Shown here piece after piece: positions 1 to 7,895 of a DNA stretch of 11,399 nucleotides. Numbering within the stretch: position 1 is the first letter of the stretch; each line of letters begins with the position of its first letter. A model generated the notes under the pieces. That model was not told the DNA's origin, searched no databases, and was given only the letters and a program-made list of their open reading frames with translations. Both the position numbers and the translations under genes were made by a program. Source of the stretch: Lachnospiraceae bacterium UBA7188 (lineage in GTDB: Bacteria; Bacillota; Clostridia; Lachnospirales; Lachnospiraceae). The stretch spans positions 1 through 11,399 of the forward strand of contig DKVC01000216.1 of the NCBI GenBank assembly GCA_002490995.1. Direction: 5' to 3'.

Positions 1-19
1 TTTGGCGGTGTTCACGGAT

Positions 20-655
20 TCAGGGATAACTCATATACCGTTCAAAAAAAGACTGGCAATGCAGATATTCCCCGATAAAGCCGATACGAGTCTTCCCCCG
101 CCGCGCCATCTCCCGGATAAAGACGTAAGCATTGGACTGGTTATCCGGTAAGATAAAATCCGCCTTCAAGGGCCCTCTCATGGCCGTCACAGGCGAATCC
201 ACAAAGAGAAGGGGAATCTGCAGGCTGCAGAGCATGGCGCAATATTCATAATCAAGCACTTCGATGCAGATAATGCCGGAAGCCTTCTCCCTGTCAAAGG
301 AAAACGGCAGGCACAGGGCTTCTACATCCTCCCTGCAGACCCTGTGTATGGTAAACGCATACCCCAGCCGGGAAAACTCTCCCTGAAGCCGGTCCAGCAG
401 GGCGGACAGAAAACCTGTTTTTCCCACAAATCCCTTGATAAGCAGCGCAATCTCTCCCGCAGACGGGTTCTTCTCCCCGGAAGCGGCGGCATTCATGTAT
501 GAAAACTGTTTGTAGCCCATTTCCATGGCTTTCCGCAGAACCTTTTCCCTGGTGTCGTCGGCCAGGATGCCTGTATTGTTGATGGCTTTGGAAACCGTGT
601 TCCTGGAAACGCCAAGTGCATCTGCAATATCCTGTATCGTAACTCGTCCGGCCAT
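20..655 (-). CDS. LacI-family transcriptional regulator, 3' part lost by frameshift / window edge
   Basis: N-terminal LacI helix-turn-helix at residues 5-25 (VTIQDIADALG, then SRNTVSKAINN), a linker, then the first part of a periplasmic-binding-protein-like sugar sensor domain (LFVDSPVTA, RIGFIGEYLHCQSFF). It is closely related to the intact regulator at 6831-7895. The reading frame stops after 211 residues at the point where the paralogue reads RYMGYRNSM. Here the DNA reads TATCCCTGAATCC, and removing one C restores an open frame (YRESVNTAK-like) that runs to the window edge. So this is either a pseudogene, with loss of most of the sensor domain, or a sequencing indel. The start is supported by AGAGG just upstream of ATG. 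It lies downstream of the GH32 gene on the same strand but has its own promoter, so it could be expressed alone. A truncated product would keep DNA binding but lack full effector sensing and dimer contacts. Confidence 0.85.
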   Translation of the reverse strand: MAGRVTIQDIADALGVSRNTVSKAINNTGILADDTREKVLRKAMEMGYKQFSYMNAAASGEKNPSAGEIALLIKGFVGKTGFLSALLDRLQGEFSRLGYAFTIHRVCREDVEALCLPFSFDREKASGIICIEVLDYEYCAMLCSLQIPLLFVDSPVTAMRGPLKADFILPDNQSNAYVFIREMARRGKTRIGFIGEYLHCQSFFERYMSYP

Positions 656-704
656 AGTACCTCTTTTCCACCCCCACCTTGTGGGCGGTTGTTTTTACAC
701 CTCT

Positions 705-733
705 AATATACCGTAAGGAAATGGAAAGTTCAA
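705..733 (-). promoter_or_regulatory. Sigma-A promoter for the truncated LacI gene
   Basis: Read on the minus strand: TTGAAC (728-733), a 17-base spacer, then TATATT (705-710). The fit to TTGACA-N17-TATAAT is good, and the site lies 50 bases upstream of the regulator's start codon. A GTGTAAAAACAA word follows directly (689-700). A CCCAC-CTT-GTGGG palindrome (673-685) lies in the 5' leader. Either could be an operator. This promoter makes the regulator partly independent of the operon upstream. Confidence 0.7.
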
Positions 734-775
734 GCATAAAAATCACTTGTCGGATAGCGCAGAAAAAGGGCAGAC

Positions 776-804
776 AAAGGGGCCGCCCAAACGGCAGCCT
801 CTTT
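776..804 (-). terminator. Stem-loop after the GH32 gene, probable terminator
   Basis: A 12-base-pair imperfect stem (776-787 with 793-804) has a five-base loop. On the minus strand its core is GGCUGCC / GGCGGCC with one G-U pair. A CUUU run closes the stem, and a UUUUU run follows about 9 bases later. It sits 32 bases past the GH32 stop codon and before the promoter of the LacI gene, which suits a partial terminator separating the two. The U tract is not immediately adjacent, so efficiency is uncertain. Confidence 0.5.
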
Positions 805-835
805 CTTTATCCCATATGTCTCTCATAAGCCCGTT

Positions 836-2323
836 CTAAATGAGATCGTACTTCACCACGTCCATACTCACGGTTCCGTCCGCAGAGAAGAAGATTCCGT
901 CCGCCTCCTGGTCCGTGTACAGGACAGCGGTCATGACCTGTTCCCCATCGTTTATAAAGGCTTCCACGCTGAAGCGGTCCAGGATAATCCGCAGCTTCAG
1001 CACGCCGTCCTTACATTCCACCCTGCTGCGCCTCTGGTGGATGATGGCCCTCCGGGAGCCGGAAAATTTCCTGTCCACCTTGAGCACGGCTTCGCCCGGC
1101 CTGTAGCTGAAAGAGGTCTGGTACAGGTCATTTTGGGCGAAACGGACCGCGAATTTCCGGTACATGTCGCAGCCCTCCACCGGGCGTACCACTACTTCCA
1201 TGTCCACCCTGCGCCCCTTAAGACCCTCCGGATAGACATTTCCCGAGAAAGTAAGGTTCTCATAGGCCACCTTGTTGCTCCTCATGTCCTCCAGTTCCCG
1301 GATGGGTTTCTGGTAAAGTCTGCCGTTTCTGATGGAAAGCTCCCGCGGCAGGCTCATCTGGCCGAACCACGCCTCGTCATGGACTCTTCGGTGGTTGCAG
1401 GTATCCCAGTTCTGCATCCATCCGATCATCACCCGGCGCCCGTCCGGCGTGAGCACTGTCTGGGGCGCGTAGAAGTCAATGCCGTAGTCAATGGACTGGT
1501 TCGCTTCTTCCGTAAAATTCTCCGTCCCCCTGTCATAATTTCCGATCAGGCAGAGTGTACCGTTCCCGTTATGGTATTCGAAACCGGAGGGAATCATGTC
1601 CTGAGGGCTGGTGAGCAGCACCCATTTTCCGTCTAACGGGAAGAAATCGGGGCATTCCCACATCTTGCCGAATCGGTTATGGTTTTCCGCCAATATCTTT
1701 TTGTAATGCCATTCAAATCCGTCCTGGCTTTCGAAGAGCAGAATCTGTCCGCTGCCGTCCGCCGGGCGGTTTCCCACGATGCAGCGGTAGGTTCCGTCCT
1801 CTTCCTGCCACATCCTGGGATCCCGGAAGTCGAATCTGCTGCATCCTTCCGGCAGATCCTCCTGGGTCAGAACAGGATTCTTCTCATATTTCACATAATC
1901 CACTCCGTCCCCCACGGCCAGGCACTGGGTCTGGATTTCATTGTAGCCGCCGTTTGACTGACGCTCCCGGATCACGCCAGTATACATCAGAAGCTGCCTG
2001 CCGTCAGGAAGGGCAAGGGCGCTTCCTGAAAAGCAGCCGTCCCTGTCATAGATTTCATCCGGCGCCAGCGCAGCCGGGAGATACTCCCAGTGCAGCAGGT
2101 CCTCACTCACCGCATGTCCCCAGTGCATGGGCCCCCAGTGGGAATCGTAAGGATGATACTGATAGAACATGTGGTATTTCCCGTCGTACCAGGAAAAGCC
2201 GTTAGGGTCGTTCATCCATCCCGTCCGGGCGGAGAGATGGAAAGCCGGACGCTCTTCCCGGGCAATTGTTTTCCCGAAAGCCTCTTCATATTTTCGTGCT
2301 TCCCGCAATGTCTGACTTATCAT
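836..2323 (-). CDS. Glycoside hydrolase family 32 (beta-fructofuranosidase / sucrose or fructo-oligosaccharide hydrolase)
   Basis: All three GH32 signature blocks are present: WMNDPNG (36-42, nucleophile Asp39), FRDP (166-169, transition-state Asp168) and WECPDFF (222-228, acid/base Glu223). The substrate-pocket motif FSGSA is at 98-102. A five-bladed propeller fills the first ~340 residues, followed by the usual C-terminal beta-sandwich (for example LDRFSVEAFIND). The length of 495 aa is typical. No signal peptide is visible, so it acts in the cytoplasm and releases fructose from sugars brought in by the adjacent ABC transporter. The annotation 'sucrose-6-phosphate hydrolase' is often given to this family, but no PTS is present here, so an unphosphorylated sucrose or short-fructan substrate is more likely. 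The exact substrate cannot be read from sequence. AGGAG lies 11 bases before ATG. It is the fourth gene of the operon, behind the binding protein and an intercistronic hairpin. Confidence 0.93.
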   Translation of the reverse strand: MISQTLREARKYEEAFGKTIAREERPAFHLSARTGWMNDPNGFSWYDGKYHMFYQYHPYDSHWGPMHWGHAVSEDLLHWEYLPAALAPDEIYDRDGCFSGSALALPDGRQLLMYTGVIRERQSNGGYNEIQTQCLAVGDGVDYVKYEKNPVLTQEDLPEGCSRFDFRDPRMWQEEDGTYRCIVGNRPADGSGQILLFESQDGFEWHYKKILAENHNRFGKMWECPDFFPLDGKWVLLTSPQDMIPSGFEYHNGNGTLCLIGNYDRGTENFTEEANQSIDYGIDFYAPQTVLTPDGRRVMIGWMQNWDTCNHRRVHDEAWFGQMSLPRELSIRNGRLYQKPIRELEDMRSNKVAYENLTFSGNVYPEGLKGRRVDMEVVVRPVEGCDMYRKFAVRFAQNDLYQTSFSYRPGEAVLKVDRKFSGSRRAIIHQRRSRVECKDGVLKLRIILDRFSVEAFINDGEQVMTAVLYTDQEADGIFFSADGTVSMDVVKYDLI

Positions 2324-2360
2324 AGATTTTCTTTCTCCTGATTCTTTATTTTGCAGGAAA

Positions 2361-2400
2361 CAGCCATTCAGCAGCCTCTGTACAGAGAGCTGAATGGCTG
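2361..2400 (-). promoter_or_regulatory. Intercistronic stem-loop between binding-protein and GH32 genes
   Basis: A perfect 12-base inverted repeat, CAGCCATTCAGC (2361-2372) with GCTGAATGGCTG (2389-2400), closes a 16-base loop. The loop itself contains the palindrome CTCTGTACAGAG, so the whole can fold as a long hairpin. It lies about 100 bases past the binding-protein stop and 38 bases before the GH32 start. Only TTTC follows on the minus strand, so it is a poor full terminator. A partial terminator or 3'-end stabiliser that sets binding protein above hydrolase would fit this position; that role is inferred. Confidence 0.65.
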
Positions 2401-2500
2401 CCCCGTCTTACCATTAACTGGATTCCTGCTTCATCTGCTCTGTCTTCATGCCTTACTGCAAGCCTGTCGGCAGAAAGCCATTATACCGTCTATCACTATC

Positions 2501-4168
2501 CTACTCTGCAAAGTAGATGTCAAGATATTTCTGGAAAATTTCCACATATCTGTCCAGTCCGTAGGCATCCAGGTCCTTCAAATACTGATCCCAGTCCGCA
2601 TCGGTGAAACCGTCGCGGATCCATCCGGATTTCGCAGCCCGTACCGTCTTCTCGATATCTGCCTGCAGGTTGGACAACTCCGTGATATCTTCCCTGCTCA
2701 TAAACATGACAGGATATACATAATTTCTAGTCATATAAGGCGTATAGTACTCCTCAATCCAATCCAGGCGGTACTGTGCGTCATCAGGGCAGGTCACATA
2801 CACGCCATAATACTCATCCAAGATTGCCAGGGGGCCGCCCACAGCTTCCGCCTCCCTTACCTCCACAGGAGATGCGTCTCCCAGAGGCGCATGCTGCAAC
2901 ATCTCGTCACCGTTGTCGTTGGTACCCATTACAAAGATATCGAAATCATCATCCTCGCCGTAGGTTCCCCAGTTATTCTGAGGGGACTGGATGGGCGCGT
3001 ACATCTGGTCAAGCCATGCGCATACCAGTGCAGGCTGCTGCGCGGTTGCCGTCACGACGCAACGTCCACGGTCATAGCCGCTGGTAAAGGAGCCGTTCTG
3101 AGGGGTGAATATCCTCTGTCCGTCTTTTTCCAGGGGCGGCAGCGGGACAAAATCTTCCAGGTTGTCAATGTTTGCGGGATCCCAGCTGAAGAATACGCCG
3201 TAGCGGTGGGATTTTCCCTTGGCAACATAAGCAGACCATTCATGGGTGTACGCTTCAGGATCGATCAGCCCCTGCTCCGCCAGGGAGTGCAGCCACTGGA
3301 TGCCTTCCTTGAAGCCTTCCATGGCAGCGGTGAAGACTACCTCTTTGTCATCGGTTACGGCAATATGTCTTCCTCTGTCAGGGTCGCCGTAGCCCTCGCC
3401 GAAGGAGTTGATCAGGATGCAGGGATCCTGGTCGCCGTCATTTACGATACAGGACATGGGAATGATATCGCCCTCAATCCCGAAATCCTCCTGCAATTTG
3501 GCCGCGTTATCGCGGAATGCAACCAGCACTGCCTCGAACTCTTCAACGGTCTCCGGAATCTCCAGTCCCAGGTCATCCAGCCACTTCTTGTTGATGAAGC
3601 TCATGTTTCCCACAGTCTGGATCGCAGTCTTATTGGCGCCCAGCTGTTCAATCCAGGGAAGGGAGTAGATATGCCCGTCTGTAGCAGTGGTCATCTTCCG
3701 GTATTCGGGGAATTTGTCAAACACGCTCTTCAGGTTCGGCATATAGTTGTCAATGTATTCTTCCAGGGCGATGATAGACTTTCCTTCGCCGAACCGAAGC
3801 AGGTCAGCCTCGCCGAAACCGGCCGTAAAGATGAAATCCGGCAGGGAATTCACATCAGCCATAATGGTTTGAATCTTCTCACCCCACTCGTTGTTGGGAA
3901 TGGCGTTCCATTCGATATGTACGTTGGTCTGTTCTTCCAGGCGATGGAAAATGGTACGATCCTTGGGTTCTGTGGTGTTGGCCGGATAATTGATCAGGCC
4001 TTTCAGGGTGACCTGCTCTGCCTGCGGGAAAGTGAGCTGATCCGCCTCCATGGGCTTAAAAGTGCCGTCATTCAGCTCCACTTTGCTCCCTCCGCATGCC
4101 GTCAGGGAAAATACCATAGCTGCCGCAAGTCCTGCGGTGATGATTCGTTTCCATACTTTATTTTTCAT
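2501..4168 (-). CDS. Extracellular sugar-binding lipoprotein of an ABC transporter (LipO-like, CUT1 class)
   Basis: A 555-aa protein with a lipoprotein signal peptide: a KR-rich start (residues 4-8), a hydrophobic stretch at 9-21 and the lipobox LTAC with Cys25, followed by GGS. The mature part is a large two-lobed binding protein rich in Trp, Asp and Glu, of the 500-560 aa type that pairs with LplB/YtcP permeases. It would be anchored to the outer membrane face and pass sugar to the two permeases encoded just upstream. Proximity to a cytoplasmic GH32 suggests sucrose or fructo-oligosaccharide as ligand, but specificity is not readable from sequence. GGAGG lies 5 bases before ATG, a strong site that fits the high expression expected for a binding protein. 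An unusually long 385-base leader separates it from the upstream permease. Confidence 0.92.
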   Translation of the reverse strand: MKNKVWKRIITAGLAAAMVFSLTACGGSKVELNDGTFKPMEADQLTFPQAEQVTLKGLINYPANTTEPKDRTIFHRLEEQTNVHIEWNAIPNNEWGEKIQTIMADVNSLPDFIFTAGFGEADLLRFGEGKSIIALEEYIDNYMPNLKSVFDKFPEYRKMTTATDGHIYSLPWIEQLGANKTAIQTVGNMSFINKKWLDDLGLEIPETVEEFEAVLVAFRDNAAKLQEDFGIEGDIIPMSCIVNDGDQDPCILINSFGEGYGDPDRGRHIAVTDDKEVVFTAAMEGFKEGIQWLHSLAEQGLIDPEAYTHEWSAYVAKGKSHRYGVFFSWDPANIDNLEDFVPLPPLEKDGQRIFTPQNGSFTSGYDRGRCVVTATAQQPALVCAWLDQMYAPIQSPQNNWGTYGEDDDFDIFVMGTNDNGDEMLQHAPLGDASPVEVREAEAVGGPLAILDEYYGVYVTCPDDAQYRLDWIEEYYTPYMTRNYVYPVMFMSREDITELSNLQADIEKTVRAAKSGWIRDGFTDADWDQYLKDLDAYGLDRYVEIFQKYLDIYFAE

Positions 4169-4553
4169 AGTTTCCTCCTATTCTTAGTTCCGTCTCTGCG
4201 CTTCGGCTTTTATTCCAGTTCCGTCTCTACGTTCCGGCCCCCTTTTGAGGAAAGATAGTTCCGTCTGCAAAGGCTGCAGCCGTAACTTCCTTTCAGGAGC
4301 CTACACTTCGAATCTGTTTTAGTTTCTTTAATTACAGTTATGCCATCCGTTTTGAAACTGTTTTTCATTCTTTTATTCAGTTGTATCTTTTACAGTTGCA
4401 CCTTTGCTCTTTGGAACTCCTTTTTGCCTATACTCTGAGACTAATTTATTTTTGTACGTCTTACAGTATATTCCTTATTGTTGTTTCCTCTATGGTTCCT
4501 TGTTTACCGGATGACCATTGTGGCAGCATTACATCCCGCCATAGTCAAATATA
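4169..4553 (-). promoter_or_regulatory. Long intercistronic leader of the binding-protein gene with a three-copy 10-mer
   Basis: Within a tightly packed operon this 385-base gap is unusual. I see no convincing gene in it. On the minus strand the word AGACGGAACT occurs three times (4257-4266, 4217-4226, 4186-4195), spaced 40 and 31 bases apart. The two copies nearest the gene extend to about 21 bases of similarity each. The last copy ends 17 bases before the ATG. A GGCTGCAGCC palindrome lies near 4273-4282. No clear -35/-10 pair or terminator was found, but a separate start or processing site here is possible. Confidence 0.5.
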
Positions 4554-5447
4554 TTATCCTTTCACAGACCCCACCATGATTCCGGCATCGAAATACTTCT
4601 GGAAGAAAGGATACATCACCAAAAGGGGAAGGCTGGATACGATGATGGTGGCATATTTCAGCAGTTCTGCCAGCTGTGCCCGGGCGGCAGTGCTCTGCAT
4701 ATCCGAAATCATGCCGGACTCCGGTTTGTTCTGGATCAGGATGGAGCGCAGCACCACCTGCAGGGGCTTTTTCGATGCGCTGTCCAGGTAAATCAATGCG
4801 TCGAAGTAGCTGTTCCACATACCTACGAAGGACCACAGGCACAGCACGGCAATAATCGGCATACACACCGGGAGCAGTATCATGAAGAAGAAGGTCATCT
4901 CATTCGCCCCGTCCACATCCGCCGCTTCCCTCAGCTCTGTGGGAATGCCCTGGTAGTAGGTTCTGGCGATGATCATGTTCCACACGCTGAAGGCGCCGGG
5001 GATAATAATGGCCCATATGGTGTCTATCATGCCCAGGCTCTTAATCAGCAGGTAGGTAGGAATCAGCCCGCCGCCGAAGAACATGGTAATGACGAAAATG
5101 ACGTTAAAGAATGCCTTTCCCCTGAAATCCGCCCTGGACATGGGGTACGCCGCCAGCAGTGTAATGAACACGGACACCACCGTAAATGTCACGGAGTAAA
5201 TCACCGCGTTCCTGAAGCCGATCCAGATCTGGGCATTGCTGAACACGCGTTCGTAAGCCGTCAGCGTCCACTTGCTGAAATCAAATGTGATGCCCTTGTT
5301 CTGCAGGGTGATGGGATCCATGAAGGATGCCACTACAATGTAAATCATGGGGATGATGATCGCTACCACGAACAGTCCCAGCAATATGTATCCTGTCAGC
5401 AGCAGCGCCTTGTCCTGTGTGGAATATCTGCTAAATTTTTTCTTCAT
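4554..5447 (-). CDS. Sugar ABC transporter permease (YtcP/AraQ-like, CUT1 class)
   Basis: An integral membrane permease of 297 aa with about six membrane segments (roughly residues 18-41, 82-104, 114-135, 143-162, 187-210 and 266-281). The EAA loop that contacts the ATPase is clear at 174-194: EAADVDGANEM, with a proline-containing continuation. The C-terminus GIMVGSVKG is typical of the family. I chose the ATG at 5447 over the GTG at 5459, because the GGAGG that overlaps the upstream stop codon lies 11 bases from the ATG but directly abuts the GTG. It forms a heteromeric channel with the permease encoded at 5465-6430 and is translationally close to it. No ATP-binding subunit is encoded nearby. 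Confidence 0.92.
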   Translation of the reverse strand: MKKKFSRYSTQDKALLLTGYILLGLFVVAIIIPMIYIVVASFMDPITLQNKGITFDFSKWTLTAYERVFSNAQIWIGFRNAVIYSVTFTVVSVFITLLAAYPMSRADFRGKAFFNVIFVITMFFGGGLIPTYLLIKSLGMIDTIWAIIIPGAFSVWNMIIARTYYQGIPTELREAADVDGANEMTFFFMILLPVCMPIIAVLCLWSFVGMWNSYFDALIYLDSASKKPLQVVLRSILIQNKPESGMISDMQSTAARAQLAELLKYATIIVSSLPLLVMYPFFQKYFDAGIMVGSVKG

Positions 5448-5464
5448 ACGATTCTGCACCTCCT

Positions 5465-6430
5465 CTACAGTCCTTTGCCTTCATTCATCCTTGCCACAAT
5501 CTTATTCACCGTGACCAGCAGGATGAGATTGATGACCGTATTGAACAGCCCTACCGCCGTTGAAAAACCGTAATCACCGTCCAGAAGACCTTTCTTATAC
5601 ACATAGGTAGAAATAATTTCCGATGTCTTCATATTCAGATCCGTCTGCAGCGCGTAAGCCTTCTCGAAGCCGACGCTCATGATATTACCTGCAGACATGA
5701 TAAACTGAATAATAACCACATCCTTGATGGCCGGCCATTCCACTGCCTTGATCTGCTGGAAAATATTGGCTCCGTCGATGACGGCCGCCTCCTTCAGCTC
5801 CTGGCTTGCATTGGACAGGGCCGCCGTGTACATGATGGATCCCCAGCCTGCGCCCTGCCAGATACCGCTGGCGATGTAAATCGTGCGGAACGCCTCGGGC
5901 ATGGTCATGAAGTCGGTGGAAGTCCCCAGAATCATGTTCAAAGGCCCGGTAACGGATAACAGAATCCTTACGATACCGCAGAGCACGATAACCGAAATAA
6001 AGTTCGGCATGTAGAGCACCAGCTGAATCTTCTGCTTGATTTTGGAGCTTTGCACACGGTTCAACAGGAAGGCCAGCAGGATCGGAATGGGAAAGCCCCA
6101 CAGCAGCCCGTAGATACTCAGCTTCAGGGTATTCACCAGGTAAGCCATGAAATCCGGCGAGGACAAGAATCTCTGGAAATGCTTGAAGCCGACAAAGGGG
6201 CTGCCCAGGAATCCCTGTATGGCATTGTAATCCTCGAAGGCAATCAGGATGCCGCCCATGGGTATGTAACGGAAGATAATCGTCAGGGCGAATGCCGGGA
6301 GCAGGAAGATTACATACAGCTGCCAGTGCTGGCGCATATAAACAAGTGTATTGTGCAGCCCTGTCCCTTCTTTACCCTTTCCCTGGGAAGCGCTGTCCCT
6401 GGGTGAAGCCGTTTTTGTACTTGTTTTCAT
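5465..6430 (-). CDS. Sugar ABC transporter permease (LplB-like, CUT1 class), first gene of the operon
   Basis: A membrane permease of 321 aa. After a polar Ser/Lys-rich N-terminal tail (1-34) come about six membrane segments, beginning near residues 38-56, with the family's RYIPMGGILIAFEDYN segment at 54-69. The EAA motif for ATPase docking reads EAAVIDGANIFQQI (214-227) followed by WPAI. Length and order match the LplB-type partner of YtcP permeases. ATG is preceded by AGGAG at 8 bases. It is the first gene after the divergent promoter region, with a leader of about 115 bases. Its stop codon overlaps the ribosome binding site of the second permease, indicating coupled expression. Confidence 0.92.
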   Translation of the reverse strand: MKTSTKTASPRDSASQGKGKEGTGLHNTLVYMRQHWQLYVIFLLPAFALTIIFRYIPMGGILIAFEDYNAIQGFLGSPFVGFKHFQRFLSSPDFMAYLVNTLKLSIYGLLWGFPIPILLAFLLNRVQSSKIKQKIQLVLYMPNFISVIVLCGIVRILLSVTGPLNMILGTSTDFMTMPEAFRTIYIASGIWQGAGWGSIMYTAALSNASQELKEAAVIDGANIFQQIKAVEWPAIKDVVIIQFIMSAGNIMSVGFEKAYALQTDLNMKTSEIISTYVYKKGLLDGDYGFSTAVGLFNTVINLILLVTVNKIVARMNEGKGL

Positions 6431-6551
6431 TCAGATTTCTCCTTTCCACTTTCTGTTTGGAATTACAATCTGCACTTCCGCTTTTTTCTCTTCCCTCCTC
6501 ACCTCGCGTGCATTGTGCATTTGTAAAATTCGATTTGCTTTTTGTAATAAT

Positions 6552-6580
6552 AATGTATCATATATTTTACAATTGGTCAA
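6552..6580 (-). promoter_or_regulatory. Promoter of the ABC transporter / GH32 operon
   Basis: On the minus strand: TTGACC (6575-6580), 17-base spacer, TACATT (6552-6557). It is a good sigma-A match about 120 bases upstream of the first permease. The same-sense word TTGTAAAAT occurs in inverted arrangement at 6521-6529 and 6564-6572, the second copy inside the spacer. Such overlap is where a LacI-type repressor would bind. Operator identity is inferred only. Confidence 0.65.
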
Positions 6581-6746
6581 TACCTTTTTTACATTTTACA
6601 CATCTTTTTTCATCCAATATTTATATTTGACCATTTTCTTTTTATAATTGTGCCCACATTGCCCACTTTCACCCGGATTTCAGGCTTTTTATCGTCTTTA
6701 TTCGCAATACTGCCTCAAAAAAGATTGTGGATTTTAATTTTTACAT

Positions 6747-6775
6747 TTGACACTTTCATGTTTGTACATTATAAT
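6747..6775 (+). promoter_or_regulatory. Perfect-consensus sigma-A promoter of the intact LacI gene
   Basis: TTGACA (6747-6752), exactly 17 bases, TATAAT (6770-6775). This is a full match to the housekeeping consensus. Transcription would begin near 6782, leaving a ~50-base leader with GGAG at 6819-6822. So strong a promoter for a regulator implies tight repression, perhaps by itself. Confidence 0.85.
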
Positions 6776-6830
6776 AATAAGTGACGAAACAAAGCAACAA
6801 AGTGTAACAACAAAAAACGGAGTAATATGT

Positions 6831-7895
6831 ATGGCAGAACGAGTTACAATTCAAGACATTGCAGATGCGCTTGGGCTGTCCCGGAACACAGTCTCCAAGG
6901 CCATCAACAACACGGGGCTCCTGGCCGAATCTACCAGGGAAAAAATCCTGCTGAAAGCCATGGACATGGGATACAAACAATTTTCCTATGTAACCATAGC
7001 CGGATTAAACGACAGGAAACCGGAGCCCTCATCATCTGCGAAGGAAATTGCCCTGTTTTCCACCGCCCCTATCGGCAATTCCCATTTCGCATCCACTATG
7101 CTGGATAAATTACAGCGGGAGCTGTCCCAGTTAGGCTACAGCTTTACCATGCACAGGATTCACGACGAGGAAGTAAACGCCCTTCAGATTCCCTCTTCTT
7201 ATAATGAAGAAAGAACGGCCGGAATCATCTGTGTGGAAACTTTTGACAAAGCATACAGCGACATGCTGTGCGGCATGGGAAAGCCCACCCTGTTCGTGGA
7301 CTCTCCGGTAACGGCCTTAAACGGGCCGCTGCAGGCGGACTGTCTCTACATGGAAAATGAATCCAACATATACAATATCGTGAAAGAGATGAGCAGGCGG
7401 GGCAGGAAGCGGATCGGCTTCATCGGCGAATACCTGCACTGCCAGTCGTTTTTCGAGCGCTATATGGGTTACCGCAATTCCATGTATCTGCTGAAGCTGC
7501 CCTGTCCGGAGGAATATAGCATCATCGGTTGCAAGGAAGGAACCAAAATATCCAGCACGCAGGACTACAGGGAGTATCTTGAGGAAAACTTCCGGAGGCT
7601 GCATTCCATGCCCGATGTCTTCCTCTGCGCCAATGACTTCGTAGCCCTGGACGCCCTGGCTGTGTTAAAGAAGCTGGGGCTGTCCGTGCCGGAAGATATC
7701 TGGCTCTGCGGCTTCGATGATTCGCCGGAGTCAAAGGTGGTGACGCCCTCCCTCACCACCATCCATATCCACAGCCAGATCATGGGATTCTCGGCGGCGC
7801 ACCTGCTGCTGTCCCGCATTAAAGAGCCGTCCCTGAACTTCCGCACACTGCACACGGAGACCAGCCTGATTTACAGGGAATCTACAGGGGACTAA
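6831..7895 (+). CDS. LacI-family transcriptional regulator (intact paralogue)
   Basis: A full-length LacI regulator of 354 aa. The helix-turn-helix is at residues 5-25 (VTIQDIADALGLSRNTVSKAI). The hinge region is followed by a complete periplasmic-binding-like sensor domain with LFVDSPVTA, GRKRIGFIGEYL, the ANDFVALDAL segment and the closing LWLCGFDDSPES-type strand (here DIWLCGFDDSPES) with LTTIHIH. The start is ATG 6831: GGAG lies 8 bases before it and the paralogue begins at the same residue. A longer in-frame version starting at 6747 would overlap the promoter and is not credible. It is divergent from the sugar operon, the classic layout for its local regulator, probably as a repressor relieved by a sugar. 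It shares its recognition helix with the truncated regulator at 20-655. Its stop codon TAA is the first three bases of a tandem-repeat array. Confidence 0.95.
   Translation: MAERVTIQDIADALGLSRNTVSKAINNTGLLAESTREKILLKAMDMGYKQFSYVTIAGLNDRKPEPSSSAKEIALFSTAPIGNSHFASTMLDKLQRELSQLGYSFTMHRIHDEEVNALQIPSSYNEERTAGIICVETFDKAYSDMLCGMGKPTLFVDSPVTALNGPLQADCLYMENESNIYNIVKEMSRRGRKRIGFIGEYLHCQSFFERYMGYRNSMYLLKLPCPEEYSIIGCKEGTKISSTQDYREYLEENFRRLHSMPDVFLCANDFVALDALAVLKKLGLSVPEDIWLCGFDDSPESKVVTPSLTTIHIHSQIMGFSAAHLLLSRIKEPSLNFRTLHTETSLIYRESTGD

Larger units (their letters stand above)
6431..6830. promoter_or_regulatory. Divergent AT-rich regulatory region between operon and intact LacI gene
   Basis: About 400 bases without a gene separate the two divergent units. 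Besides the two promoters there are recurring TTTTTACA / TGTAAAA words: 6521-6529, 6564-6572, 6585-6602 (two in tandem, TTTTACATTTTACA) and 6738-6745, the last directly before the plus-strand -35. A GTGCATTGTGCAT repeat (6509-6520 area) and a doubled TGCCCAC (6651-6666 area) are also present. These are candidates for LacI-paralogue or catabolite control, but none is a clear cre site. The base composition makes some such words expected by chance. Confidence 0.5.

Noticed and set aside
1037..1636. 199-aa open frame on the plus strand
   Set aside because: It is a shadow of the GH32 gene, which shows all catalytic motifs on the other strand.
2351..4258. 635-aa open frame on the plus strand
   Set aside because: It lies wholly antisense to the binding-protein gene, whose lipobox, ribosome binding site and operon position are clear. 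The long frame is a codon-bias shadow with no recognisable domain.
6747..6830. Extended N-terminus for the intact LacI regulator (28 extra residues)
   Set aside because: The extension would begin in the -35 box of a perfect promoter, has no ribosome binding site, and is absent from the paralogue.
6431..6830. Catabolite-responsive (cre) site
   Set aside because: I looked for a TGNAANCGNTTNCA-like palindrome and found only partial fits in AT-rich sequence.
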